From positions 1,426,001-1,490,000 of the forward strand of contig NZ_JACHCL010000001.1 of NCBI RefSeq assembly GCF_014200725.1: a DNA stretch of 64,000 bases, read 5' to 3'. Below, in pieces: positions 27,127 to 35,984 of the stretch. A program made the translations under genes and the position numbers. Each line of letters opens with the position of its first letter. Within the stretch, counting starts at the first letter, position 1. Under the pieces are notes generated by a model. That model was not told where the DNA came from. It did no database searches and worked only from the letters and a program-made list of their open reading frames with translations. Source of the DNA: Janthinobacterium silvisoli. GTDB taxonomy: Bacteria > Pseudomonadota > Gammaproteobacteria > Burkholderiales > Burkholderiaceae_D.

Positions 27127-28674
27127 TTAGCGCAGGTTGACGATGGTTTGCAGCACGGAATCCTGCGTCTTGATGGTCTGCGCATTGGCCTGATAAGCGC
27201 GCTGGGCAGTGATCATGTTGACCAGTTCGGCTGTCAGGTCGACGTTCGACACTTCCACCGCCTGCGCACGCAGGTTGCCCAGGTTGCCGGTTTTCGGCTC
27301 GCCCGTGATCGGTGCGCCCGAGGCCGAGCTTTCTGCCCAGGCATTGTTACCCAGTGGCACCAACCCGTTCGGATTGGAGAAGTTACTCAGGACGACCTGG
27401 CCCAGGCTGCGCGTCTGGCCATTGCTGTACTGGCCCTGGATGATGCCGTCGTCGCCCACCACGAAGCGGCTCAGCTGGCCAGCCTTGTAGCCATCGGCGG
27501 TGGTTTTCTTTTCACTGGTGGCGATACCGAGCTGGCTTGAGTTGCTGAAATCGACCTTGATGGACAAGGTAGGATTGGCCCCGGTGGCAGGGAAAATCGG
27601 CAGATTGACGGTAATCGGCAATGATTGCGGCGGCGTCAGGTTCAACATGGCGACCTTGTCCAGGCTGCCGCTGGAGTTGAACACCAGCGAAGCCGTCTTG
27701 ACGGCAGGCACCACCGTCACGGCAGCAATCGCGGCATCGATCTGGTCCGGCGTGCGGCTCGAGTTGATGCCGTCAGGTACTGCGCTGCCGTAGGTGGCGG
27801 CAATCGCTGCCAATTGGGCCGGCGATGCGCCAGCAGCGGCAGCGGCGGCAGACACTGCGGCGCCGGCGGCGTTGCCATAAGCGACAGCAGCATTGGCAAC
27901 GTTGGCGGCGTTCAGCGGCACGGTCGTCACAGCGGTCTGATAAGCGGCGCGCGCGGCCAGGGCAGCCGGGTCCGTCTGCAGGGCGGCCGCCGCTTTCATG
28001 CTGGTTACTTCCATCGAGTCATTGGCCGTGTACACGTCCCAGGTATTGGTGCCTGTCTTGACGTAAAAATTAGACATGGTGTGCGGATTACCCAGCGTAT
28101 CGTAGACCTCTACCGGGAACTGCTTGGTGAACGAATTCTGATCGGTCATGCTGAACGGCACCGTGGTCGGCATGCTGGAATTGGAATCGAGGTTGACCTG
28201 GGTATCGACCTTGGTCGTAGCCTGCGGCTTCATATCGGATGGATCGATCTGCAGCGGCACGGCAGCGCCGGCCAGGATCTTGCCGTTGACATCGGCCGGA
28301 TAACCGGTCAGCTGGGCCAGCTGGGCGTTGACGATGAAACCCTGCTTGTCGACCTGGAACTGGCCGTTGCGCGAATACTGGATGGCGCCATTGACGCTGG
28401 TACGGAAGAAGCCGCTGCCATTGATGGCGATATCGAGTGGATTGGTGGAGTTTTCAATGTTACCTTGCGTAAATTGCTGGGCAATTTGCGAGACCGACAC
28501 GCCGATGCCTGCCTGGTTGCCAGCCACGCCATACAGCGAGTTGGCATAGATATCGGCAAACTGCGCTTGCGACTGCTTGAAACCCACGGTGGACGAGTTG
28601 GCGATATTGTTACCGATGACGTCCAGCGATTTGGCGGCGCCGTTCAAGCCGCTCAGGCCTTGTTGGAAAGACAT
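27127..28674 (-). CDS. flgE: Flagellar hook protein FlgE
   Basis: The protein has 515 residues, about 110 longer than the enterobacterial hook protein. Conserved ends are SFQQGLSGLNGAAKSLDVIG and VDLTAELVNMITAQRAYQAN. The central domains are recognisable, but residues about 226-325 form an alanine-rich insert (TDPAALAARAAYQTAV and GAAVSAAAAAAGASPAQLAA) between DVYTANDSMEV and TASLVFNSSGSLDK, which are adjacent in ordinary FlgE. It would project from the hook surface. Confidence 0.96.
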   Translation of the reverse strand: MSFQQGLSGLNGAAKSLDVIGNNIANSSTVGFKQSQAQFADIYANSLYGVAGNQAGIGVSVSQIAQQFTQGNIENSTNPLDIAINGSGFFRTSVNGAIQYSRNGQFQVDKQGFIVNAQLAQLTGYPADVNGKILAGAAVPLQIDPSDMKPQATTKVDTQVNLDSNSSMPTTVPFSMTDQNSFTKQFPVEVYDTLGNPHTMSNFYVKTGTNTWDVYTANDSMEVTSMKAAAALQTDPAALAARAAYQTAVTTVPLNAANVANAAVAYGNAAGAAVSAAAAAAGASPAQLAAIAATYGSAVPDGINSSRTPDQIDAAIAAVTVVPAVKTASLVFNSSGSLDKVAMLNLTPPQSLPITVNLPIFPATGANPTLSIKVDFSNSSQLGIATSEKKTTADGYKAGQLSRFVVGDDGIIQGQYSNGQTRSLGQVVLSNFSNPNGLVPLGNNAWAESSASGAPITGEPKTGNLGNLRAQAVEVSNVDLTAELVNMITAQRAYQANAQTIKTQDSVLQTIVNLR

Positions 28675-28721
28675 TGCATTCTCCTGGTAGGAATTAGGTA
28701 GGGAGACCGGATCGGCCCGAG

Positions 28722-29420
28722 TTACAGAATCTGCTTCACATCCGCCATCGTGATACTGCCCACGCCCGGCACATTCAATTTCACGCCGCTGGCGCCCGTC
28801 GACACGCTGGCCACCGAACCGAACATCAGGGCAGTCGCGTCTTTCAACTCGGTACCGCCGCGCGTCGCCACTACCTTGAAGGTGTAAGCACCATCAGGCA
28901 GCACCACCGGCTTGCCATCCGCATCGAGATCACCGGTAGTGCCGTTCCAGCCCAGCGGCAAGGTGCCAGGATCTTGCGCGCCCAGGTCGATGGAATGCAC
29001 CAGCTTGCCGGACTTGTCGTAAATGTCCACCTTGACCTTGTCGGCCGCCGTCGTCAGATCCACGCCCAGCAGCGCGGCACTTTTGCTCAGGTTGATACTA
29101 TTGCCCGCCGTCAAGACGCCGTGACCGATGATATTGGCTGCCTGCATCGATTCAGCTTGCTGATAGCTCGATTTCAAGCTATCCAGGGTCGAATTGAGAT
29201 TATTGATGCCCGTCACCGTCGACAGCTGCGCCAGCTGGCTGGTCAGCTGTGCATTATCGAGCGGGTTCATCGGGTCCTGGTTTTGCAGCTGGGTCACCAG
29301 CAGGGTCAGGAACTTGTTGGTTTGTGCTTCGACGCTGTTCGGATCGACCGTAGTCTTCTTCGGATTCATCGTCGCCATCAAGTCATTCGAGATGGAGGTG
29401 CTGGTATCAACGGTCGCCAT
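28722..29420 (-). CDS. flgD: Hook assembly cap protein FlgD
   Basis: The protein has 232 residues. FlgD caps the growing hook and is later displaced. The N-terminal family core is NKFLTLLVTQLQNQDPMNPL followed by DNAQLTSQLAQLSTVTGINN; the C-terminal FlgD Ig-like and tudor-like domains contain LPLGWNGTTGDLDADGKPVV. It lies between flgC and flgE. Confidence 0.96.
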   Translation of the reverse strand: MATVDTSTSISNDLMATMNPKKTTVDPNSVEAQTNKFLTLLVTQLQNQDPMNPLDNAQLTSQLAQLSTVTGINNLNSTLDSLKSSYQQAESMQAANIIGHGVLTAGNSINLSKSAALLGVDLTTAADKVKVDIYDKSGKLVHSIDLGAQDPGTLPLGWNGTTGDLDADGKPVVLPDGAYTFKVVATRGGTELKDATALMFGSVASVSTGASGVKLNVPGVGSITMADVKQIL

Positions 29421-29431
29421 AGTAGTGAGCC

Positions 29432-29833
29432 TTATTGGCCAAGAGTAAGGGTTTTCAGGAGCAGCGACTTGGCCGCGTTCATGGTTTCCACGTTCGTCTG
29501 GTACGAGCGCGACGCCGACAGCATGTTGACCATTTCATCGACGGTATTCACGTTGGGCATGGTCACATAGCCCTTGTCGTCGGCCAGCGGGTTTTTCGGG
29601 TCATACACCAGCTTCATCGGCGATGGGTCGTCGATCACCTTTTGCACCTTGACGGCGGTAGCGCCATTGGCCATCGGTACGGCTTCGAATACCACCTGCT
29701 TGGCGCGGTAGGCTTCGCCACTGGCGCTGGTGGCGCTGTCGGCATTGGCCAGGTTGCTGGCCACCGTGTTGAGCCGCTGCGCCTGAGCGCTCATGGCTGA
29801 ACCGGAAACATTGAAAATATTAAATAGCGACAT
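29432..29833 (-). CDS. flgC: Flagellar proximal rod protein FlgC
   Basis: The protein has 133 residues, the usual length. It starts [20 protein letters not shown] with [13 protein letters not shown] and ends with the rod helix [19 protein letters not shown]. It begins 2 bases after the flgB stop, so the two are translated together. Confidence 0.97.
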   Translation of the reverse strand: MSLFNIFNVSGSAMSAQAQRLNTVASNLANADSATSASGEAYRAKQVVFEAVPMANGATAVKVQKVIDDPSPMKLVYDPKNPLADDKGYVTMPNVNTVDEMVNMLSASRSYQTNVETMNAAKSLLLKTLTLGQ

Positions 29834-29835
29834 GA

Positions 29836-30279
29836 TTATTGTCCTCCCTGGATCGCCGTGAGCATGCCCTTGATCTGGCCATTGAGCAGGGTGATGGCTG
29901 TTTCATAACGGATGGCGTTATCGGCAAAGGCATTACGCTCCAGATCCATATCGACCGTATTGCCATCGACTGCGCCCTGGGCCGGCGTGCGGTACAGCAG
30001 CGGCGTGCCATCGGCCAGGCTGCCAGCGGCCTTGCTGCCTGCCGCGCCCGCGACACCCTTGCCCGCCATATGCTGGGGCGAAGTGCCCTTCAATGCGGGC
30101 GCCGCACCATCGGCCTTGGCCAGCGCGCCTTTCAGGGCACTGGCAAAATCGACATCGCGCGCCTTGTAGTTCGGCGTATCGGCATTGGCGATATTCGAAG
30201 CGAGTACTTCCTGGCGCGTCGAACGCAAGCTCAGCGCCGTCTCATTGAAACGCATGTAATCGTCGAGTTTACCTATCAT
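29836..30279 (-). CDS. flgB: Flagellar proximal rod protein FlgB
   Basis: The protein has 147 residues. It carries the family start [20 protein letters not shown] with [15 protein letters not shown], a variable linker (about 55-100), and the end [20 protein letters not shown]. It is first gene of the flgB-L run and divergent from flgA across 190 bases, which must hold both promoters; no clear boxes were identified there. Confidence 0.97.
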   Translation of the reverse strand: MIGKLDDYMRFNETALSLRSTRQEVLASNIANADTPNYKARDVDFASALKGALAKADGAAPALKGTSPQHMAGKGVAGAAGSKAAGSLADGTPLLYRTPAQGAVDGNTVDMDLERNAFADNAIRYETAITLLNGQIKGMLTAIQGGQ

Positions 30280-30469
30280 TTCAGGCTCCGGAAAAAGTCG
30301 CCACTGGCGCCCGGTTGGCGGATAGATGGCGTTTTAGTGATGACAGGAAAGATAGTACGGCGGCGCCCCACCCGGCCATCGCCGGATCAGACCGCACTTT
30401 TACCCCTTAATCCTCGCTTCGAACACGCTGGCGCGGACTATCATGGCACTATTCCAGAGGCCTATCACC

Positions 30470-31183
30470 ATGAAAAAACCGCTTTTCACCGCTCTCTCCC
30501 TTCTGCTGCCGCTAGCCATGCTGGCGCCGATGGCACAGGCGCAAAACGCGGCCGCCGGGCGCCAGTCGCCGGAAGCGCTACGGCAAAGCGTGGAACAGTT
30601 CCTGTTACTGCAAAGCAATGGCTTGCCAGGCAAGGTGACCGTCACCGTCGGTGCCGTCGATACACGGCTGAACCTGGCGCCCTGCCCTGCACCGCAAGCC
30701 TTCATGGCGCCCGGTGCGCGCGCCTGGGGCAAAACCACGGTGGGTGTGCGCTGTACGCAACCCGTCAACTGGACTATCTATCTACAAGCGAATGTAGCGG
30801 TGGTGGGCGATTACGTGGCCAGCGCCGTACCGTTGCTGCAAGGACAAGCGATCGACGCCACCCAGCTGGTGACCATGCAGGGCGACCTGGCCGCCTTGCC
30901 AGCCGGCATCGCCACCGACATGACCCAAGTAGTGGGCGCCAGCTCGAACGTGTCATTGCCACCCGGCACGCCGATGCGCCTCGACACCCTGCGCCGCAAA
31001 CCGGTGGTCATCCAGGGCCAGCTGGTGCGGGTGATCTCGAGCGGCAACGGTTTCCAGGTGGCGTCAGAAGGGCGCGCCATCGGCAATGCCGGCGACGGCC
31101 AGGTGGTGCAGGTACGCACCCAAAGCGGCCAGCAAATCAGCGGCGTGGCGCGTGCGGGCGGCATGGTGGAGGTCGCCTTTTAA
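30470..31183 (+). CDS. flgA: P-ring assembly chaperone FlgA
   Basis: FlgA is a periplasmic chaperone for FlgI. I choose the ATG at 30470 (MKKPLFTALS), which gives a proper Sec signal peptide ending near APMAQA-QNA and has AGAGG upstream; the ATG at 30443 would bury the basic n-region. The product has 237 residues. The C-terminal SAF domain has VVGDYVASAVPLLQGQ and the family end VISSGNGFQVASEGRAIGNA. Confidence 0.93.
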   Translation: MKKPLFTALSLLLPLAMLAPMAQAQNAAAGRQSPEALRQSVEQFLLLQSNGLPGKVTVTVGAVDTRLNLAPCPAPQAFMAPGARAWGKTTVGVRCTQPVNWTIYLQANVAVVGDYVASAVPLLQGQAIDATQLVTMQGDLAALPAGIATDMTQVVGASSNVSLPPGTPMRLDTLRRKPVVIQGQLVRVISSGNGFQVASEGRAIGNAGDGQVVQVRTQSGQQISGVARAGGMVEVAF

Positions 31184-31218
31184 AGCGGGCTGGGCAGCGA
31201 TATTGTCGTCTGGGGCAC

Positions 31219-31245
31219 TAAAGTTTCAAGATGCGGTGCCGATAA
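31219..31245 (+). promoter_or_regulatory. Sigma-28 (FliA) promoter for flgM
   Basis: TAAAGTTT at 31219-31226 and GCCGATAA at 31238-31245 are separated by 11 bases. Both boxes match the FliA consensus perfectly. The start of flgM lies 50 bases downstream. This makes flgM, and probably flgN, a late-class transcript in addition to any read-through from flgA, which is the known feedback design of the anti-sigma factor. Confidence 0.92.
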
Positions 31246-31294
31246 AGAGACATATCCCGGAGTTTTTTGACTTCGACCAGACGAGGATCATGTT

Positions 31295-31600
31295 GTGAAA
31301 ATCACCGAAACCATCAAGAGCAATCCCGCTTTGCCGGTCGCGCCGACCAATACTTCAGGCGCACGCAATGCCGAGAAAGCACAAGCAACACCGACGACGT
31401 CGGACAATGTACGCCTGTCTTCGCAAGGACAGGCATTAGCGGCCAGTGCAACTGCCGGCAGCGGCGGCGTGTTCGACACCAAAAAAGTGGAACGCATCAA
31501 GCTCGCGATCGCCGACGGCCAGTTCCAGGTCAATTCTGAAAAAGTGGCAGACGGTCTCTTGGATACAGTCAAGGACTTGCTGCACTCACGAAATAGATAG
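31295..31600 (+). CDS. flgM: Anti-sigma-28 factor FlgM
   Basis: The protein has 101 residues. FlgM binds FliA until the hook is finished and is then exported. The N-terminal half is disordered-looking (Ala/Thr/Ser), and the C-terminal FliA-binding helices include FDTKKVERIKLAIADGQFQV and the end ADGLLDTVKDLL. Translation starts at a GTG with GAGGA upstream. It sits directly behind a perfect sigma-28 promoter. Confidence 0.94.
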   Translation: MKITETIKSNPALPVAPTNTSGARNAEKAQATPTTSDNVRLSSQGQALAASATAGSGGVFDTKKVERIKLAIADGQFQVNSEKVADGLLDTVKDLLHSRNR

Positions 31601-31608
31601 GTTCCCCC

Positions 31609-32076
31609 ATGCAATCAGTGACTCCGTTTTCCAGCCTGCGCGACGAGCAAGAGCGCATGACTAGCTTGCTGGCATTGATAAAACAGGAACAGCTGCATCT
31701 GGTTGCAGCTGAAATCGATGCCATCACGGAGATCACGGCACGCAAGACGGTGCTGGTCGGACAGTTGAGCCAGCTGGCGGCGCAACGCCACCAGGCGCTG
31801 GCGGCAGCCGGCTTTGCCGCTGCTGAGGAAGGCATGGAGGGCTGGCTGGCCCAGGCCGGCAACCCGGAAGCAGCAGCGCTGTGGGCAGAATTGCTGGGCA
31901 CCACGCGCGAAGCCAAGGAACAAAATCGTTTGAACAGCCTGCTTGTCAACAAGCACATGCTGCACACCCAGGGCGCACTGAACGCCGTACGCCCTCCCGC
32001 CCAGAGCGGCAATTTCTACGGCCCCAGCGGCCAGGCCACCAGCAATACCGTCAGCCGCAGAGTCGTGATCGGCTAA
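31609..32076 (+). CDS. flgN: Flagellar export chaperone FlgN
   Basis: The protein has 155 residues. FlgN is the cytoplasmic chaperone of FlgK and FlgL. It is mostly long helices, with the family pattern LRDEQERMTSLLALIKQEQL and, later, REAKEQNRLNSLLVNKHM. It starts 8 bases after flgM and closes the flgAMN unit. Confidence 0.9.
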   Translation: MQSVTPFSSLRDEQERMTSLLALIKQEQLHLVAAEIDAITEITARKTVLVGQLSQLAAQRHQALAAAGFAAAEEGMEGWLAQAGNPEAAALWAELLGTTREAKEQNRLNSLLVNKHMLHTQGALNAVRPPAQSGNFYGPSGQATSNTVSRRVVIG

Positions 32077-32101
32077 GGCACCAGCCTTCCTGCTGTGCAC
32101 G

Positions 32102-32953
32102 CTAGCCGTGCGCAGCCTGTCCCGCATGCTGGCGATATTTCGCGGCCATACGATTGGCCTTGTCCAGTGCGGCAGCCTGCTGTTCGGGCGTCAGCTGATC
32201 GCGCAAGCCTTGCCAATAGCTATCCTGATAGGGGTTGGTGGCGCCCGGCACCAGGATATCGTCGAACACCAGGCGCATGGCCAGCAGGTAGCGATAGGCG
32301 AGTGCAGCATCTTTCTGCACCAGGTCGCCGCCACTCAGATATTCGACCATCAGGGTATTGATCCCGGCTAGCTCGCCGTCGCCGGCCCGCTCCGTAAGCA
32401 GGGCAAGGACTTGCTGCTTCCATTCCAGTACCAGCGGGTCGCCAGGACGATCGCGCAGGGCATACGGATCGCCAAACGGCCCCTCCCTGAGAAAAAGGCT
32501 GCTGGCGCCGGCGACGCCACCTTTCGCAGCGGCGAGCAGGAAGTCGAGGCGGGAATCTTTCTGGCGCTGCGTCATGCTCCCGCACAGCTGCGCCTCCGCA
32601 GCCTTTTCCTCTGCTGTCATCTCGCTGCCCCGCTCAAACTCCAGCGCAGCCAGACGCCCTTCCGCCTGGAACATGATGCAATCGTCGAGCAGGCTGTAGG
32701 CCGCGTAGGCATCCTCGGGAGTGCCGCTGGCGGCCAGCAGCTTGAGCTGCGCACTCAGGCTGGCGAAAGCAGGGTCTGCAGCTGGCGCAGAAGAAGCGCT
32801 GGCGCCCAGATTGAAATAAGAAGACAGGCTGCGCCCGGCTTTCGGCGCCGCTACCGCCGCCGGTTTGCCATCGCCTGGTCCAGGGCCATACGCGTAAAAC
32901 AACACCAATACTGCGGCGGAGACGACAAGGGCAACGGTGGTTTTGGCTGGCAT
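32102..32953 (-). CDS. Hypothetical membrane-anchored protein
   Basis: The product has 283 residues and I do not recognise its family. One hydrophobic segment (about 6-22, VALVVSAAVLVLFYAYG) anchors a soluble domain that is probably periplasmic. The rest is helical, with a pattern like tetratricopeptide or Sel1-type repeats (EDAYAAYSLLDDCIMFQAEG; KDAALAYRYLLAMRLVFDD) but no exact consensus. It is flanked by flgN and yciH and converges with flgN, so a link with flagella is not indicated. Confidence 0.75.
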   Translation of the reverse strand: MPAKTTVALVVSAAVLVLFYAYGPGPGDGKPAAVAAPKAGRSLSSYFNLGASASSAPAADPAFASLSAQLKLLAASGTPEDAYAAYSLLDDCIMFQAEGRLAALEFERGSEMTAEEKAAEAQLCGSMTQRQKDSRLDFLLAAAKGGVAGASSLFLREGPFGDPYALRDRPGDPLVLEWKQQVLALLTERAGDGELAGINTLMVEYLSGGDLVQKDAALAYRYLLAMRLVFDDILVPGATNPYQDSYWQGLRDQLTPEQQAAALDKANRMAAKYRQHAGQAAHG

Positions 32954-33022
32954 GACAAAGTGGCTAAGTTATGACAACCACAAGTTAGCATAACTTGGCA
33001 CATACGCCTTGCAAAAAGAGAC

Positions 33023-33385
33023 TCAGCCGCCAGCTTTTTTCGGCTTGTGTCCTGCCAGTAACAACGCCGCCATGATGGCATCCACATGGTCGCCCTGCAC
33101 TTCGATCACACCATCCTTGACGGTGCCACCCGAACCGCACTGGCTGCGCAGCTGCTTGCCCAGCAAAGCCAGCGCGACGGCGTCCAATGCCAGGCCTTTT
33201 ACCACGGTGACGCTCTTGCCGCCCCGGCCCTTGGTCTGGCGCGATACACGCACCTGGCCATCACCCACAACTGCCGACTTGGCGCTGGCCTTGCACGTGC
33301 ATTGCGCCACGCTCTGGCGGCAGGTGGGGCACATGCGGCCCGTTTCAGTGGAATAGACCAGGCCACCCAGGGAACTGCTTTTCAT
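33023..33385 (-). CDS. yciH: Translation initiation factor SUI1-family protein YciH
   Basis: The protein has 120 residues. It has the bacterial SUI1/eIF1 fold known from YciH. A four-cysteine cluster CPTCRQSVAQCTC near 19-31 could bind a metal, then the SUI1 domain follows with KGLALDAVALALLGKQLRSQ, CGSGGTVKDGVIEVQGDH and the usual C-terminus LLLAGHKPKKAGG. YciH influences fidelity of start-codon choice in vitro in E. coli. Confidence 0.93.
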   Translation of the reverse strand: MKSSSLGGLVYSTETGRMCPTCRQSVAQCTCKASAKSAVVGDGQVRVSRQTKGRGGKSVTVVKGLALDAVALALLGKQLRSQCGSGGTVKDGVIEVQGDHVDAIMAALLLAGHKPKKAGG

Positions 33386-33439
33386 GATGAAGAGAGAATA
33401 AAAGGAAAGGCTGCGATTGTAGCAAGCCAGGCAGCTCCA

Positions 33440-35053
33440 TCATTCACGCAACGTGACAAATACCGGATTCGAATAAAACCACAGGCTGCGGTAATTGCGG
33501 TCGTTGATGTCGTTGAAGCGCTGCGTATTGTCCGCCGTGCCGGTACGCTGGTCGGCCAGCGGTTCGCCGCCCTGCGTCAGGCCGGCAACGTCCACGCCCA
33601 GATTGGTGCCGCGCAGACGGAAGTACTGGCTTTTTGTTGCAGTCGTCTGAAAGCTCACACTGTAAAAACCATCGGCATCGACCTTCCAATCGGCGCTGGT
33701 GAAACGCTTGAGTACCTTGGTGCTGGCATTGCTGGCCACGTTATAGGCCGCAGTGCCTGGCGCCGCCTTCGCAGCAACATCGCCGACGATCAGATCGACG
33801 TGATCGACCACGGGCTTGAGGTTGGCGGCCAGACCACTATCGACCGGCTTTTCATAGTTGTTTTTTGCCGGGCTCTTGAAGCGGATGGTGATGGTCACCC
33901 TGTCGCCGCTGCCTACCTTCAGCTCGCCCCCCATCTCCTTGCGGTCGCTGCTGCTGGCCAGGTTGAAGTCCAGTGCGTTAATCAGGTCGCCATAGGTGGA
34001 AAACATCTTGCCCGAGCGCAGACCGGCCAACAGGTCTTTTGCCAGCGGTGTGCCTTGCGCGCTATTGAAGACATAGTTCTTCGCATACTCGCCCGGGAAA
34101 TAGCCGCTGCTATTGCCACCGACGATCTTGAAGTGGGTATCGGAATCGCTCAGATTCCAGATGCGGCGGCCCTCGCCCAGCAGGGCGTCCCATGGTCCAC
34201 CCAGTTTGGCCACCACATAATCTACGCCGCCATAGACGCGCAACAGCGCATTGTCGTCCGTGTAGGCCGCCGTATAGCCGCCGCGATCCGGCTCCATCTG
34301 ATTGCCCACCATGCCTTCGATGGCGAACATGATGTTGGGCGCCGCATCGTTAAAGGCGCGCAAGTCGGCAATCGAATAGCTGCCCTTGTTGCGTGAAGGA
34401 TGATTGATGACGGCGTAGCTGGTCTCGGGGTAATTCTGCTTGAGCCAATTGACCGCTTGCAGCGCATCGGCCGCCGTCTTGTTATAGCGGGTTTCACCAT
34501 ATTTAGCCTTCCATGCAGCGACGTCTGCGGCGTCAAACATGGCCGCGTCACGCGTGGTAAACAGATATTCGAATTCTTTCATGCCTTTGGTGCTGGGACT
34601 TAGTTTATCCACGCCTTCAAACAAGCCGATGCCGATGTGATCGTGGGTCGGCATATCCCACTCAAAACCGGAGAAAATCAGTTTATCGGCATAGGTGCCG
34701 GCAGCCTGCAGCGCCTGCACGCGCGGGATCTCATCACGCTCGGCGCCGATGGACATCGGAATCGGCGCTGCCAGCTGGACACCCAGGGCATCGCGCGTGG
34801 AAACACGCAAATGGTTGGAGACGGCCATCCAGTCGAGACCGTAAGTGGCGAACGCCTTGCCCAGCACTTTATCGAGCGTCTGGCTGACATCGGCATCGGC
34901 AGATTGGGTGGTATGGGTATGCAGATCGCCAGCAAGCCAGCGGCCGGTTGGCAACGGTGGCACGCTGCCCGACGCGTCATTGTCACCGCCGCAAGCGGCG
35001 ATGCCCAGCATGATGGCGATGGCGGAAGGAAGCAACGCTCGGGAGTAAGACAT
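33440..35053 (-). CDS. PHP-domain lipoprotein, putative metal-dependent phosphoesterase
   Basis: The protein has 537 residues. A lipoprotein signal ends at Cys21 (LGIAACG). The PHP-type metal site is suggested by GDLHTHT (His45, His47), AVSNHLRV, AVINHPSR and LSDSDTHF. Such secreted PHP proteins, often annotated as DUF3604-like, probably cleave phosphoesters, but the substrate is unknown. It is a single gene between yciH and motD, with no terminator recognised on either side. Confidence 0.8.
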   Translation of the reverse strand: MSYSRALLPSAIAIMLGIAACGGDNDASGSVPPLPTGRWLAGDLHTHTTQSADADVSQTLDKVLGKAFATYGLDWMAVSNHLRVSTRDALGVQLAAPIPMSIGAERDEIPRVQALQAAGTYADKLIFSGFEWDMPTHDHIGIGLFEGVDKLSPSTKGMKEFEYLFTTRDAAMFDAADVAAWKAKYGETRYNKTAADALQAVNWLKQNYPETSYAVINHPSRNKGSYSIADLRAFNDAAPNIMFAIEGMVGNQMEPDRGGYTAAYTDDNALLRVYGGVDYVVAKLGGPWDALLGEGRRIWNLSDSDTHFKIVGGNSSGYFPGEYAKNYVFNSAQGTPLAKDLLAGLRSGKMFSTYGDLINALDFNLASSSDRKEMGGELKVGSGDRVTITIRFKSPAKNNYEKPVDSGLAANLKPVVDHVDLIVGDVAAKAAPGTAAYNVASNASTKVLKRFTSADWKVDADGFYSVSFQTTATKSQYFRLRGTNLGVDVAGLTQGGEPLADQRTGTADNTQRFNDINDRNYRSLWFYSNPVFVTLRE

Positions 35054-35196
35054 GACATGATCCTGAAAGGCATAAAGAAGTGCAACACCTTAGCATTCAG
35101 GTATGACGGCCAAATGACATGTGCACAACTATTTCCAAGGGGAAATTGTTTTTGGCTGACTTATTGGCTGGCTTATTGACTGGCTTATCAAGCTAC

Positions 35197-35982
35197 TTAA
35201 TTGGCTGGCGCCGGGTCCGCCGGCGGCGTCGGCACTTCCGTTACCGTTTCCGGGATGCCCGATAAAATCGTCACGGCGACACGGCGATTACGGGCGCGCC
35301 CTTCCGGCGTGTCGTTGGGGGCGACGGGGATATTGTCGGCATGGCCGACGGCCGTCAGGCGCGAGGCCTGCACGCCGCTGGCGATAAACAGGCGCACCAC
35401 CGCGCTGGAACGGGCAGCCGACAGTTCCCAGTTCGAGGCAAAGTTGGAATTGCTGATCGGCTGAACATCCGTATGGCCTTCCACCTGCACGTCGTGACTA
35501 TCGTCTTTCAGCAGCACGGCCACGGCGCGCAGGGCCTGGTCGGACTCCGGCGTCAGCGCCGCCGCACCCGGGTCGAACAGCACGCTGGCATTGATTTCCA
35601 CGCTGACGCCGCGGCTGGTCTGCGTCACGCGCACTTTACCCTCCTTGACCAGCGGCGCCAGGGTCGACGTCAGGTCCTGCGCCAGGCGCGTCATGTGTTC
35701 GCGTTCGCGGCGGATCGCTTCGGCGCGGCGCTTCAGGGCCGGGTTGGGCAAGGCGACCGCCTGCGGCGCTTCCATGATCAGCGGCGGCGCTCCCTTGTTC
35801 AAGCCAAACGCCTCGCCGATGGCGTCCGAAAACACCCGGTAGCGCCCTTCGTTGACCAAGGAGAGCGCATACATGACGACAAAGAAGGCAAACAGCAGGG
35901 TGATGAAGTCGGCGTAGGAAATCAGCCAGCGGTCCTGGTTGTCCGGCTCTTCGTCATACTTCCTGCGCGCGCGCCGCATCAT
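35197..35982 (-). CDS. motD: Flagellar motor stator protein MotD (MotB family)
   Basis: The protein has 261 residues. It is a stator B-subunit that anchors the MotC ring to peptidoglycan. A basic N-terminus leads into a membrane helix with the proton-binding Asp25 (SYADFITLLFAFFVVMYALS). The OmpA-like domain (about 125-240) has VEGHTDVQPISNSNFASNWE and LSAARSSAVVRLF. It starts 2 bases after motC. Its place next to motC behind fliA, as in Pseudomonas, marks it as MotD rather than a main MotB. Confidence 0.92.
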   Translation of the reverse strand: MMRRARRKYDEEPDNQDRWLISYADFITLLFAFFVVMYALSLVNEGRYRVFSDAIGEAFGLNKGAPPLIMEAPQAVALPNPALKRRAEAIRREREHMTRLAQDLTSTLAPLVKEGKVRVTQTSRGVSVEINASVLFDPGAAALTPESDQALRAVAVLLKDDSHDVQVEGHTDVQPISNSNFASNWELSAARSSAVVRLFIASGVQASRLTAVGHADNIPVAPNDTPEGRARNRRVAVTILSGIPETVTEVPTPPADPAPAN

Positions 35983-35984
35983 GG

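Noticed and set aside
30317..30340. Sigma-54 promoter in the flgB-flgA region (TGGCGCCCGGTTGGC)
   Set aside because: GG and GC have the right spacing, but the -12 box is TTGGC rather than TTGC, and this flagellar system shows no FleQ-type evidence in the window.
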